A stretch of 64,000 bases of DNA. It comes from Cichorium intybus (lineage: Eukaryota; Streptophyta; Magnoliopsida; Asterales; Asteraceae). The stretch is from NCBI GenBank assembly GCA_023525715.1, contig CM042010.1, forward strand, positions 62,593,229 to 62,657,228. The letters run 5' to 3'. The translations under genes and the position numbers were made by a program. Position 1 is the stretch's first letter. Each line of letters starts with the position of its first letter. Of this stretch, positions 47,287 to 62,850 are shown piece by piece. The notes below the pieces were generated by a model. That model did not search any database, was not told where the DNA came from, and was given only the letters and a program-made list of their open reading frames with translations.

Positions 47287-48001
47287 TGTTGGAAACAGTG
47301 TCCAATGTCATTAACTATTGGTAATATTTCTAATAATAATAGAGTCATTTTGGGTTGCCATCATAACCCATAAAAACAAATATTGACAGAAAATAAATAA
47401 GAGAAATTAGTTTATTAATTTATCATGTCAAGATAAATTAATTGGAAACTAATTGGTAATTAATTAAAAAATTAATTTGGTGATATTAATTACAGAGATT
47501 GGATTGTTATTAATTAAAGTGTTTAATTAATTGAAACAAGTCTAGGGTGCTAAGTGTATGGAGGCTCCTTAAGTTTGAAACCCTGAGCCCTCCAGTATAA
47601 ATAGAGGCTTAGGGGTCAAACCCTAAGCATCCCTTTTTCCTCAGTTGAGCCGCCACCTCCTTCCTCCCCTCCCCTCCCTTTCTGTGATTTCTCAATCCTT
47701 CTCAAGGGTTTTGACATTTTATCCTGCTTCTCAAATGGATATGTCTGTCTGGTTTTCTAGAATTCATGGGTGTGAATCATCAGAGGGATTCTACTTTGGA
47801 TCATGTTCATCCAATACAATGTTGCACTAACTCGATCTCAAAAGAAGAAGATTAGTTGAGGTATATTTATGTTCATCTTTTAGTTGTAATAATGATTATG
47901 AACTGCATGATCCTGGACTATTTTCATTCATATTTATATGATTTGATCTTGTTAAGTCTTCCGCTGTATTAATGTTTTGTTATTATGATCAAATCCCAAC
48001 A
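47287..48001 (+). mobile_element. Ty1/copia solo LTR
   Basis: TGTTGGAAAC...AATCCCAACA, 715 bp, with a TATA-like CAGTATAAATAGAGG near 47597. Flanks are GCATT and ACATC, so no perfect target duplication. No PBS or PPT is adjacent. The small frame at 47645-47830 lies in the LTR and is unlikely to be a gene. Confidence 0.75.
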
Positions 48002-48265
48002 ACATCCCTGTTCCCTAAAAGCATGTCCTCCTCCAGATATAAAAGGCCAAAGCGACGCAAGTAAATGGATCAACATGAGATCCCCGATTCTCTCCTTAAA
48101 TCTTAACCTGTCCTTATATCGGCCCGATACTAACTTGACCGAAGGAGCGCCTTTCCCGGGACCTCCTCCTGGTAAGCAACTGAAGAATTTGTTCCCTGTT
48201 GTAATCTCACGTTCCAACCAAGATATTCTCGAAGAACCCAGATCCTTGGAAGAGCCTGATATTGC
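48002..48265. other. No gene seen; gypsy-like fragment
   Basis: It includes TTGACCGAAGGAGCGCC and CCCGGGACCTCCTCC, a style seen in gypsy LTRs. The plus frame 47985-48404 runs into the microsatellite and is not supported as a gene. Confidence 0.35.
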
Positions 48266-48269
48266 ATCA

Positions 48270-48302
48270 GTATGTATGTATGTATGTGTGTGTGTTTGTA
48301 TG

Positions 48303-48338
<36 letters not shown>

Positions 48339-48402
48339 TGCATGTGTGTATGTATGTATGCATGTATGTATACATGTGTGTATGTATGTGTGCGTGTGTG
48401 TT
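48270..48402. repeat. (GTAT)n/(GTGT)n microsatellite
   Basis: Imperfect GTAT repeats with GTGT, GCAT and TATA variants. Open frames on both strands here are repeat artefacts. Confidence 0.95.
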
Positions 48403-48794
48403 AAAGAAATTAGATTTCAATTGTTAAGTGGTTTAGTGCTTATAATTTTAATAGAATAAACATTAGTCATTTAGCCACATTAGTCAATAGTTATTATCAC
48501 ATTAAGTTTAAAAAATAAAAGTTACTACAATGTTACCTCAATAATTTTTTTGACAAATTAAAATAATTATATAACTAATTTCTTGATATATATCGTTACC
48601 AATCTGTACCAACAAAAAATGTTGATAACCAAATAAGTTGATACAAAATATAACCAGTACGATATTTGTAGCAAAATCTTTGTATCAACTATAATTAATA
48701 CGGTACACGATTTGAAAAAAAATGAATCGATACCATAGTATGTTCACCTCTAACTATTTATATAGAATGTGGTCAAGATATTAATCATAATCAA
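48403..48794. other. No gene seen
   Basis: AT-rich DNA without recognisable features. Confidence 0.6.
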
Positions 48795-49320
48795 TAAAAG
48801 GGTTAATTACAAAAAAAGCACTATATTTTGTCAAAAGTTCAGTTTAAGCACTAATTTTTAAAAGATTTGGAAAAAAAACCACCAATTTTTTGTAAAAAAT
48901 TTCATTGAAACCATTATTACCGGTTATTCCGGTCATAATGGTTAGGCTAAAACTTTTTCTAAAAATTGGCGGTTTATTAGAACAAATGTAAAATTGATGG
49001 TTTAAGCAGAAGAAGTAATGAAATATAGTGTTTTTTCCGTAATTATATAAAGTAAGTGTAAACATTATCTAGGTCTAATTACGAAAAAAGCACTATATTT
49101 TGCAAAAAATTCGGTTTAACCACCAATTTTTAAGATTAGGAAAAACCACCATTTTTTGGTAAAAAATTTCATTGAAGCCACTGTTACCGGCTTATTCAGT
49201 TCACAGTGGTCATGTTGAAATTTTTTCCAAAAATTGGTGGTTTTATTAGAAAAATAAAAAATTAATATTTAAACCAGAAGAAATACAAAAATATAATGTA
49301 ATTTGACTTAAAAAAATTAA
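48795..49320. mobile_element. Two adjacent copies of a ~270-bp MITE-like repeat
   Basis: Copies at about 48797-49050 and 49074-49315 share GCACTATATTTTG, ACCACCAATTTTT, AAAAAATTTCATTGAA and TTACCGGYTATTC blocks in the same order. The first copy has inverted ends TAATTACAAAAAAAGCACTA and the inverse of TAGTGTTTTTTCCGTAATTA. Confidence 0.7.
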
Positions 49321-49499
49321 TATTCTTATGAGTATAACAAATTAAGTTTGATGACCCAAATTTTTTCTTTTGTGAAAGTTAGTACTCGTAAACGACCCAA
49401 TGTTTTAGCCCCAGTCCCCGGACGAAATAGCTATTGGGCCTTATTTTTTAGGTTAATCCAAGTTGCCCAACATCGTCAAAAGCTTATTTTACCAAATCA

Positions 49500-49760
49500 A
49501 ACTTAGAAATTAGGGTTTACCGTCTCTGCGCCTATAAAACCCATGTGCAATAAACCTCTCGGCGACGCTCTTCAATGGAGCATTGAATGACTTACAGGCG
49601 ACGTCGTCGTACGGTAAGGTTTTTAGATCCGTTCCTTTCCTTTATTTCGCGTTGTGCATTTGTCGTTGCTTTTGATAGGCGTTACGTTCGTTGGCTCCCG
49701 ACGGACGTGTCAACGGAAGCATAAATCGAAACATCAACAGCCACCGGATTTTATCCATAT
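49500..49760 (+). pseudogene. Possible ribosomal protein L34 5'-end remnant
   Basis: A telo-box-like TTAGGGTTT (49510-49518) and TATAAAACCC (49533-49542) precede a short segment encoding TYRRRRR at 49591-49611, next to a GTAAGG donor. RPL34 begins MVQRLTYRRRHSYATKSNQHRI (recalled and shortened here to the useful part). Later, 49722-49753 has AAATCG..CAA..CACCGGATT, which fits a broken ATKSNQHRI. Frame breaks and two tiny upstream frames argue for a dead fragment. The promoter architecture is typical of plant ribosomal protein genes. The match rests on few residues. Confidence 0.3.
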
Positions 49761-51022
49761 TTTATAACATTTACAATATTTAATTGTAGTTTGTTCATTT
49801 GTGGTTTTGGAACATACTCATTTTTAAATTTTTTGGCGAACGCACATTCATATACGGAAGACCTAAATTGTTTTGTTGTTGTGTGAGTTTTGTTGCTTCA
49901 TAATGGTGAAATCTCTCACAATAAATGAGGGAATTTCAAGTTTCCGGAGCATAGATTAAGTATTTTTTATCGTCAGTATTAAACAGCTAGATGTGAATAT
50001 AATTGCATCGATGTTACCTGTCTCCTGACACATTTTTTTATATACGAATTCATAAAATTAATTTAGTATTGCTAGTAAAGTTATCCGAACATTTTACTCA
50101 AATCAAAACCATTTATTTTCGTGTCGAAATAAGCTGAAATTTACTATTCTGTTTGAATTGTATCTCCCACAACTGAATTAGAATTTTCTTTTAATAACTG
50201 AAGGCTGAATCGAATATATATATTCGGTTTGGTTATGTCGGTTTTTTGATAGATTCGGTTTTTCATGAGCACTAGTAGTGTTAGGGTAAACATGGTCCGG
50301 TGATTGGACCGAATTAGACTGAAACCCAGTTAGCATTTTTTAAAATCCGAAAACCGAACCGAATGTGTATATTCGGTTCTTGTTTGGATCAGTATCGGTT
50401 GATTTTCGGTTCCTATGCTCATCCCTTTGTCAATACAAACAACCCAAGAACCCTGCCCCCATTGGATTACAATAAATCTAAATTCTTTTGTAATATAAAC
50501 AATTAATTCCAAATGGAAGCTCCTTAAAACCTCTCCTAAACGAATCTCATATGTGAGGTTACCCTTCTCTCAGTTGAGATGAATTAGTTAAAAAGACCAG
50601 AGCTAAGAGTTAAGTGGAGAACAAACCCAAGAGTATATCAGTCCAAGGTGAAATGCGCAAAAATCAAACAGTAACAAAAAAACCAAAAATCAAACAGTAA
50701 CAAAAAAACCTGAAATAACCGTATTAACCGAAACCGAAACAAAAACCGAACATGTGGTTTTTATTTTGTGGAAACCAAATTTTTTTGATGCGGTGTGGTT
50801 TTTTATTTTATAAAAGCGCAAAAAAACCGAATTGCACCGCTTGTAGAAACCGAATCGCAAACTGCAATATAAAAACCGGATCATACAGTGTATTTTATAT
50901 TAATAATTAATTATATACAAATAACAATTATCTAACTTTTATTATTTTGAAAGTTAATAAAAATTGTGAAGCGGGGTTATGAATATATGATTACGAAGGT
51001 TTCCAAAAAATCCCGGTTTAGT
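49761..51022. other. No gene seen; AT-rich with CGGTT/AACCG-rich MITE remnants
   Basis: 50282-50425 has end-like sequences TAGGGTAAACATGG and the inverse of GCTCATCCCT. 50200-50430 and 50690-50890 are filled with CGGTT and AACCG motifs. This resembles hAT-type MITEs. Nothing else is recognised. Confidence 0.4.
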
Positions 51023-51085
51023 CCTTTACGACGTCATGTTTCGGACATCACTCTTGCCTCTGTGTGGTGTTTAGAAATGTATATA
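51023..51085. repeat. 63-bp direct repeat, copy 1 (partner 59965-60027)
   Basis: CCTTTACGACGTCATG...GAAATGTATATA, one mismatch against the copy 8.9 kb away. Flanks are unrelated. Confidence 0.95.
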
Positions 51086-51283
51086 GGGTGCGTTTGGATT
51101 GTTGGATTTAGTTTGTAGGATTTTCAATGTTTCAAAGTATTTGGATTTAGATGGATTTACATTTTTTTGCATTTAAATATCTATTTTGTTTTTGGTTTGT
51201 AAAATCTTAATGGAAATTTAAATCCATTCCTTTTATGATTGTGTTTGGTTTGCAAATGTATTTATGATAAATGACATAAATGC

Positions 51284-51287
<4 letters not shown>

Positions 51288-51363
<76 letters not shown>
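51288..51363. repeat. (TA)n microsatellite
   Basis: A pure TA run following a stretch that starts GGGTGCGTTTGG at 51086 and looks like a degraded MITE. Confidence 0.95.
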
Positions 51364-51364
<1 letters not shown>

Positions 51365-54300
51365 TTCTATACTATACTATAAACCATATATAAATTACAA
51401 CTTCCTTATGCACAATTGTCTTAATTTTTAAGACTATACAAGTTGTAATACACAATACACAACTTATCATACCTATGCTACAATTCTGTTATGCGGTACT
51501 AAAAACTGAAAGGAAGAAAGCACTGAAAGGAAGAAAGCGGGCCTGACTTTTGAAAATTTTGAATCTCTTTAGGCGTGCCTGACAGGCTGTTACGTGACTT
51601 TTTGAAAAGTTTGAATCTTTCCTTAGGCGTGCCTGACTTTTGTTCCAATAAACCTTTCGTCACCACGATATAAAAACCCTAACTTGAGGGATCACGGCAT
51701 TGCTGCTACTCTTTGTCTCACCCCCGATTATTTTCCCAGCCTTTCTCTCCTCTGTAAACGCACCTAAGCTATCACCGCAACCACCCTACCTCATCGTCTC
51801 ACCCTACCTCATCGTCCCACCACCGTCGACAGCATCATCCCCGACTGCTGCTGTATTGCCATACCAGATAAGTTATTTGAAACTCCTAATTTCTAATCAC
51901 TACAATCTCCTTTTTTCACTCGATTGCTAGGTTTTTCAGCCACCGCCACTACTATTTGCTTCGATCTCAATTTCAAATACAAAGAAACCTAATTAGCATT
52001 TCTGCCAATCTTCACTTTCTGGAACCACCCACTACTACCACCAGCCTTCTCGATCGCCGCCAATACACAGCAGAACGGAATTGCTCCATTGTACCACCAC
52101 CGAACCACAGGTTTGTTTTCCAGAGCTCTGGCAAAGTCGACGTCATAGATTCCCAGGGGTCTGTGAGGTTTATCGACATTTATAGGGCAAAGTTAATTGA
52201 CACTATTTAGGTGTAATGGTTCAGCAATTGTAGAAGAAATATACTTTTCCAAGCAATTGAAACTTATCAACTTAATTTAATGTTTGTTAGGATTGGAAGA
52301 CCAAAACCGTACAAGGATACAGTCATTTTGTACGAATATCTATGTATGTATATATGGTTTCTGATGTATAAATTTGTTAATCTTCCCCTCCTTAACGATT
52401 AATTGATGTGGATTATGACATCTTATTCTTTAGATCTTTTCGTATTTACTTATAACCAGAAAACGAAACCCAAAATCTGGAAACCACATATATAATATAC
52501 CGATTACTAAAATATGAAACCTGAAAATAAAAATCTGATGGAGGTATTGCAACGGTCCTACAGGTGTTGGCTGTCTATCGGCTTTAGATGGATAATCGGT
52601 TTTGGATGCATCGACTTTGGTACCATCGTGTGTAGTGGAAACCTGGAGAGATGGACGGATCCGGTGGTATGGTACTGATATCAGATCGTATAGAAAACTA
52701 AGGAGTTATGTGGATGGTTGAAGCTACAATCGGAAGTGGATCGGTGGTGGAAGCCTATTGCCATTGTCTGTAGTGGAAGTGGTGGTGGGTCGAGGAAACA
52801 CCACAGATAGTGTAAGAAAACTTGTTGAATATTTATGAAATAACCTTCTGACTTATCTTTGTACTGTAATTTGTTTTGGTTATACATGAACGAATATTTG
52901 TTGGTCCTCTGTTTTTTGCTGATCAAATACTAATTGTGGATCCTCTGCTTTTTTCAGTCTATGAATAATGCATACTAAAGACGTTGTAGGTGGCTCTTTT
53001 GAACAAAACTGCGTTCGCTGGTAAGAAACTCTTAGGAGTTGTACTTTGCTGGAATTTTTTTTAATTTTGTTTTTAATTTTATTGATGAACAAATGGTGAT
53101 TTTGAACAGATATGAAGCTTTTAAATTGGATTTGTGTAGTGTTTTTGTTAATGATGAAGTCTTAAAACTATATCTAGCATTATACATTCTTATACATACT
53201 CAGATTCAGTGGTAAGGAACTCTTTTAGGGGTTGTGCAGGTGGAATATTAATCACATAACCAGTAAATAGAAGCGAGAAACGAGATACTGACAAGGATGA
53301 CAACACTCAATGAGCTTTAGGTTTTGCAGCTTTAGACTCCAGTTTAAACCATTTTGTGGTGGGGTAACTTGAAATCAGACCCCTAGCAAACCGAACATTG
53401 AGTGTTGTTTGGTTAAACAAAAGATGAACTGGTGTTGGGGTATTTGATTTTTTTACTAGAAATGGTATTCAATTCTGTCTCCTACGAATAAAGTTGAGTA
53501 TTGGGCATACAAATTCATTTTATTTTTTGCAGGTTAATAGCATAGTAGTTTTGGATAATGTCAAGAAATAGCAAGGTATTTCCACTTAATTCTTTATTAT
53601 AGCAGCTTTCATTCACTTTCTATTTTTATATGCTGTGAGATCGAGTGTGTGTCCTTGTGTGTGTGTGTCTGACTATGTGACTATGTGAGTGCATGTGTGT
53701 GTTTGTGGTTGTGTGCCTGAATGTGTACATGTAACTCTGTAAGAATTTCTATATGTGACTATGTGTGCCTGAACGGACGATGAAATCCTGAAAACCAGGA
53801 GCATATTTGTCATTTTTAAGAATGTCTACAAATTGTAATTTACTTGCATTATTCGTCTATAATAGCAACATAGTTTCAGTTATTTCAAAACTGAAAATTG
53901 ATTATACAAATTCTAGAAACAGCAAATTCTCATCTTTTATAGTCCTTACCACAGTATTTTAAAGTTGGAGATCCAGAATAAGGACGATTAAAATGTGTGT
54001 TTTTAGATCTGGTATGTTTGAATCTTCATATTCTTATCCTTCTTTCTCTTTCTATTTGAATCTGGTTTGTGGATTTGATATAGATTTTGGTATGATGGGT
54101 GATGCTTTTGCCAATCATGCTTTAACCGATCAAGGCTTCATATCAACGACCACAGCTCACATTTTCTATTTTTGTCGTCACATAGAAAATTTCAAAGGCA
54201 GCTCTGACTTGGATGCTTGATACGAAGGTACATCGAGGTGAAACCAATATTTCAGATATCAAGGCTGGTATATACTCATATTTCTAAGCTCAAATATGTG

Positions 54301-54765
54301 TTGATTTCTGGTTCTTTTCATGCAGGATAAAGTTGGGGAACATGAAGATTAAATGTCTAACGTTTCTCTATTATTGTTGCTGCTATTATTAGGGCTCAAC
54401 TTGAAGATATCCTTACAATATGAATGAAAATCTATCTTCACTTTGTAATTTTAAGTTCACTCTTTCTCTTCTCTTCACTCTGTTTTGAACCGGTACAGAT
54501 GGTAAGCTACTTTACTGGTTATGGTTTATTTGTTCTTTTACTATTAGATTAAAAGTCGAAAAAACTGGAGTAATTGTTCTTAATTAGCTTGTTATGGCAA
54601 CTTGCATAGTTTTGAAATGTTTTTATGATTTGTACACTATAATCATTCTTTTTACAGTTTTTTTTGTTTCTCTCATGGTTTGTACTTTGTAATGAACTAA
54701 GTTGCTTGATTTTTCATTGCAGGTTGGTCCCTAATAACAGGGCTGCATCGAATGTTGCCATCTTG
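51364..54765 (+). other. Unrecognised region, possibly a spliced non-coding or decayed gene
   Basis: A promoter-like TATAAAAACCCTAA is at 51669-51682, with CT-rich leader-like DNA after it. Small frames at 51700-51930 and 51956-52210 match no family I know. Several intron-end-like sites occur later (for example GCAG at about 53530, 54325 and 54720). A 17-bp tandem CACCCTACCTCATCGTC lies near 51781-51816. GT-rich repeats occupy 53640-53760. I see no conserved protein domain. It could be a long non-coding transcript, a dead gene or further transposon DNA. Confidence 0.3.
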
Positions 54766-54768
54766 GTC

Positions 54769-54863
54769 TTTGAGAAATAATGACCTCCCATGTATATTGT
54801 AACCCCATTTCTTTCCCTTCATTATATTACTCTTTGAGAAATAATGACCTCCCATGTACATTG
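54769..54863. repeat. 63-bp-spaced direct duplication
   Basis: CTTTGAGAAATAATGACCTC and the bases after it (32 bp in all) occur at 54769 and again at 54832, with one mismatch. Confidence 0.85.
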
Positions 54864-55009
54864 TCCAATTCGATAATTTGGATTGGACTATTTGGTTCGT
54901 ATATTCGAATTTTTGGATTGGTTTTTAAGCAAAACCAAATTATTATTTTGGATTTTGGTTTATAGAACAAGAACCGAATAGTCTAAAAAAACAAATAGAC
55001 AATTATTTA

Positions 55010-55670
55010 TTAATACTTTGAAATTTGAAAACTTTGAAAATTGAAAACTTTGAAAATTTGATTGATTTTTCAAAATTTGAAAACTTTGAAATTTTTGAAA
55101 CTTAGCTTCCGCCCAAGTTTTTCGGATTTTCAAATTTTGAAAATTTTGAAACTTAAGCCGCCCAAGTTTTTCGGATTTTCAAATTTTGAAAATTTTGAAA
55201 CTTAGCTCCCGCCCAAGTTTTTCTGATTTTCAAATTTTGAAAACTTTGAAATTTTTGAACCATAACTTCCGCCCAAGTTTTTCGGATTTTCAAAATTTGA
55301 AAACTTTGAAAATTTTGAAACTTAGCTTCCGCCCAAGTTTTTCGGATTTTCAAATTTTGAAAATTTTGAAACTTAGCTCCCGGCCAATTTTTTCGGATTT
55401 TCAAATTTTGAAAATTTTGAAACTTAGCTCCCGCCCAAGTTTTTCGGATTTTCAAAATTTGAAAACTTTGAAATTTTTGAACCTTAGCTTCCGCCCAAGT
55501 TTTTCGGATTTTCAAAATTTGAAAACTTTGAAATTTTTGAAACTTAGATTCCGCCCAAGGTTTTTCGGATTTTCAAAATTTGAAAACTTTGAAAATTTTT
55601 AAACTTAGCTCCCGCCCAAGTTTTTCGGATTTTTCAAAATTTGAAAACTTTGAAATTTTTGAAACTTAGC
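55010..55670. repeat. Ten-unit 51-61-bp minisatellite
   Basis: Ten units with core CGCCCAAGTTTTTCGGATTT, each followed by CAAATTTTGAAAATTTTGAA-type sequence, start about every 51-61 bp from 55113. Two short degenerate units precede them. A frame is open on each strand (plus 55186-55602, minus 55153-55515). Both are repeat-derived (DFQNLKTLK / KIRKTWAGAKF), with no sign of a real gene. Confidence 0.92.

Positions 55671-58923
<3,253 letters not shown>

Positions 58924-59013
<90 letters not shown>
58924..59013. repeat. (TA)n microsatellite
   Basis: A pure TA run starting exactly at the end of the repeated element tail. Confidence 0.97.
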
Positions 59014-59017
<4 letters not shown>

Positions 59018-59687
59018 TTGTTTTATTATAATCCAAAAAACTAAGTTATAAAAGAAATTATTTTTGAAAGTGAAAAGTATATAACATGTAATTTTTGGAG
59101 GTGGAGAATACAAATAGTCTTTCTTAACACTTCTAGGTATCTATGGATGTTAGCTATCTATAGCTTTTAAAATTAAATTCATAAAAAATAGATGAACACA
59201 GGGAGTTTAAAATTGAGACGAAGATGATTAATCAAAACATTTGATTTCAAAATAATATTTGTAAAAGCATATCATCTTCATTTTTGTCTTTAAAATAATA
59301 TATTTTAAAAAAACACAGATCTTTAAACACTATCTTCAAATCAACTCCATCTTTGTCTTTGGTGCTTCCAAACTTAAATCAAAACCCAAGATTTTATAAT
59401 CGCACATCACTTCTTCATATTTGGTGGTTCGTTCTTCAAGTTATTTTTATATTTTTCATTAAAAAAACAAACCAATTGCTGACCTATGTTTTCGGCTTAG
59501 TCGCTGCAAAGAGTGAGGAGGGACGGTGACGGTGGCTGGAATGTCGCCGGTATTAAGAGAGGAGATGAACGTCGATCTGCAAACATCTGTTGCATTCCGA
59601 ACAAGTACTCCAACTACATCGATGATTTGTGTGTATTCTTGGGTCTCCAGTTTGAGAAGAAAATGGATAGATGTCATCTACACTGTC

Positions 59688-59742
<55 letters not shown>

Positions 59743-59964
59743 AGAGTGTGAGTCGTTTGAAGTCGATAAAAATCAGAAAGAGAAAGGTCGATGACGATGA
59801 GATGAAGATGAGACGTAATCTACAGGCAGGGCAATAAAGTCATTTTGCTGTTTAATCACTATCACTTCGGATTTACATTTTAAAAATCTAGGGGTGTAAG
59901 GAGCTTTTTCAAATGACATTAACAACGGATTATCTTAAAAACTTGGGTTTTCCAAGTCCGTCTT
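59014..59964. other. No gene seen
   Basis: AT-rich, with an unsupported frame pair at 59459-59677 (minus) and 59526-59837 (plus) overlapping a GA microsatellite. Confidence 0.45.
59691..59743. repeat. (GA)n microsatellite
   Basis: GA repeats with two interruptions. Confidence 0.95.
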
Positions 59965-60027
59965 CCTTTACGACGTCATGTTTCGGACATCACTCTCGCC
60001 TCTGTGTGGTGTTTAGAAATGTATATA
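59965..60027. repeat. 63-bp direct repeat, copy 2
   Basis: Differs at one position from 51023-51085. Confidence 0.95.
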
Positions 60028-60064
60028 AGTTATTGTAATTTGACATTTTAAGATGATGTTTGTT

Positions 60065-60175
60065 AAGAAAAACCGCAAAACCGCAACGTATTAAAATACC
60101 ACACCGTTCGCTTATTTGATGAGTAAAACCGCATCGAACCGCATCGTGCATTCGTGCTCACCCCTATTCCAAGGC
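60065..60175. mobile_element. hAT-type MITE end
   Basis: AACCGC-rich sequence ending GTGCTCACCCCTA, the usual end of a common plant MITE type. The other end is not identified. Confidence 0.4.
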
Positions 60176-60199
60176 ATGATAATTCTCTCTAAATTTTAC

Positions 60200-62850
60200 C
60201 TGATTAAATAAATTTAGTCGGATCTCATCGCAACCATTGGATTCCTTCTTTTCCTCCTGAATATTATTTCTATCCTAGCCTTCCAGATCGACCAACAAGA
60301 AGCTTGCATTAAGGCTTAATATAGTTTTTATTGTCTAGAAGATTTGGACTGCGATTGGAAATTGATTATTAGTTCCTACTAATTACTCTGTCTTTCCGCA
60401 GCAAAATTGGATAGTTTATATTTGAAAAAGTTAACACTCATTTGAGTGAGATTATTCATTAACGAGATTCTATTTGAGTCAACCTTCAAAAAAAAAACTC
60501 TATTTGGAACCCACAAATTTCAATTAAACAATTTTGGAATCAACTCTTTGTTTCAAGTCTCCACAATTTTTCTTAAAGATTTAACCGAAAACATCCCATT
60601 TGGTTCAATAATCCATTCTCATTTATCTCCACTTAGGAATTCACACGTGCATACTAACTGCAGTATATACCGACATTCTTTCGCCTTCGATCTAGACTTA
60701 TCCACCTTTTTACAATTCCAATTCAATTCGATGTCTGAGTTCGTACGCACCAAAATTCGATCCATAACCAAACATATTTTATCTTCCTCCATCCTGTATG
60801 CTTTCAGAAATTTCTCTTTTAAAGGAATGTTCGTAATAAATTCTATCTTTTCAAATTCGTGTTCTATCGCCTTTCCCCACTTTCCTTGCAAATAGATCCC
60901 TTAAACTTATTCCAAGTTCCAGAAAATCCTCTATTATTTTAGTTACATTACTTTATACTCCATTATAAAATTTCTTCGCAAGTTTGCCATCATCTTGACC
61001 TTGGTATTATGAATACTCGTTATCACCTTTGACCACAACGACGATCCATCTGATTTCAATTTCCACCACCATTTTGCTAGAAGGCTAATGTTAAAGGATT
61101 TTAAACATCTAATCTGAAGTGCTCTTAGTTCTTTAGGTGTAGTCACTTTATCCCATGCCCACCCAATTGATGCCTTTTTTGTCTGCTGATCCTTTCCACA
61201 TGAAACCTCTTCTTATACGTTCCAGCTTTTCAATGATTTTCTTTGGAGCTTTAAAAACCGAAAAATAGTACAATGCAAGGCTACCACATTCAGTGGTGTA
61301 AGTCTTCCTCCAAATGATAGTGAGTTCTTCTTACATGAGTTGAGCTTCGTTTTAAAACGTTCAACAATGAGATTACAGTTCTTGACTAATCTTATGTTAG
61401 CACCGATTGGTAGTCCAAGATACATGAACGAGAATTTTAATGGTTCACAACCTAGATAATTTGCTAGATTAGCTAGCTCGGCGTCTCCCGCCCTAATACC
61501 ATATACATTGCTTTTACAAAAGTTCACTTTGAGACCTGATGCTAAGTGAAAACATCTCAAAATTATTTTTTACATTTATGAAGTTGACCAGTGACCATTC
61601 TGCAATGAACATAATATCATCCACATAAATTAGATGAGAAATGCATAGACCATTTTTCGGTAAGGGTAAATTGTGAAATATATGTCTATCACAAGCTGAT
61701 TCCATAACTACATGAAGCCCCTCCATTGCAATAATAAATAAAAACGGTGATAGTGGGTTGCCTTGCCTTACACTTTTCCAATTACTGAATTCCTTTGTTG
61801 GAGATTTTAGTGAGCTACAAGTCTAATTTCTCCATTTTAACTTGAAATTCATTTGATTTGGAACTGAATTTAGATAATTCCAGTCAACTGAGTCAAAGGC
61901 CTTGTCGAGATCAACTTTGAAGCGGAAGAATTCGTCTTTGATTTTTTAGCCCAGTTACATACCTCATTGATGATAAATGGTCCATCAAGGATGTTTCTCC
62001 CCTGGATATATGCCAACTGTTCGTTACTAACCACTTTATGAAATTTTCCTTTTATTCTGCTTGCCAATATCTTAGATAAAGTTTCTACAAAACAGCCAAT
62101 CATGTTGATCGACCTGTAGTCCCTCAGCGTAATGGGTTCCTTGACTTTTGGAATCAAAGATATAAATGACACATTACATCCTTTATTGATTTCCCCTGTG
62201 TTTTCAAAGTGTTTCATTGCATTCAACACATCAACTTGAATAATGTCCTAGAATTCCTTAAGAAATTTGAATGTAGATCCGCCTGGTCCAGGAGCTTTGT
62301 TAGCGGAGCACAACCAAACAACATCTTTAACCTCCTCAAGAGTGAATCGACTTTTAGAGCTTCCTTTTCATCGTCTGATAAAGTCTTGAATTTCTCACTT
62401 ACTAGGATCGGTCTTTGTATGTTGGAGGCTTCAAACTTTGTAGCGAAAAATTCAAGCACGTAATTCTTAATTTCTGTTGGACCATGTGTCCAATTTGGAG
62501 GCCGTTAATTCTTGCCTTCATATTGTTCCCATTGATATCCGCATGAAAATATCTCAAGTTTTCATCCCCTTCAATGTACCACTTAATTCTAGATTTTTGT
62601 TTTAGATCAAGTTTTCTCACGGTTGCTAGCGCTAGCAGTTTGGCTTGATTATTTTTCCATTGAAGATATTTCTCTGGAGTAAGTTGCCTTTCTTCTACGA
62701 CTTTTTTGATGTCATCTATCACCTTTTTTAATTCGCATTCCTCCTCCATCTCCTCTTTTAGTTTCCTGTTTCGCCATTTTTTTATATTGCTATTCACTTT
62801 CCTTAGCTTCCTTAAGAATATCAAATCATTATCGCCGATTATTACGTCTT
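60200..62850 (-). pseudogene. L1-type LINE, decayed reverse transcriptase region
   Basis: Read from high to low coordinates the minus strand encodes a linker (GDENLRYFHADINGNN), then reverse transcriptase ISLIPKVKEPITLRDYRSIN, a KILASRIKG block and EQLAYIQGRNILDGP. The catalytic block follows as ISHLIYVDDIMFIAEW near 61620, then HLASGLKVNFCKSNVYGI and FSFMYLGLPIGANIR. A C-terminal WWWKL region is near 61070 and a zf-RVT-like part near 60600-60440. Frameshifts and stops break it into at least seven frames (for example near 61870, 61560 and 61200). The endonuclease domain is absent, so it is 5' truncated at the junction with gypsy DNA near 62850. The 3' end and any poly(A) were not fixed. Confidence 0.88.

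Noticed and set aside
47287..48001. A clean target duplication around the copia solo LTR
   Set aside because: Flanks GCATT and ACATC match at only three of five positions.
48130..48459. Cys/Tyr/Val-rich or His/Thr-rich small proteins
   Set aside because: They are translations of the GTAT microsatellite.
51700..52210. A host protein gene from two small frames
   Set aside because: No recognisable domain, low-complexity Pro/Ser/Thr composition and no convincing exon structure.
55153..55602. CRISPR-like look and long frames of the 51-61-bp repeat array
   Set aside because: There are no unique spacers; units are contiguous and degenerate, in a plant genome. It is a minisatellite.
59526..59837. 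A 103-residue gene with an Arg-Glu tract
   Set aside because: The tract is a GA microsatellite, and the opposite strand is open as well.
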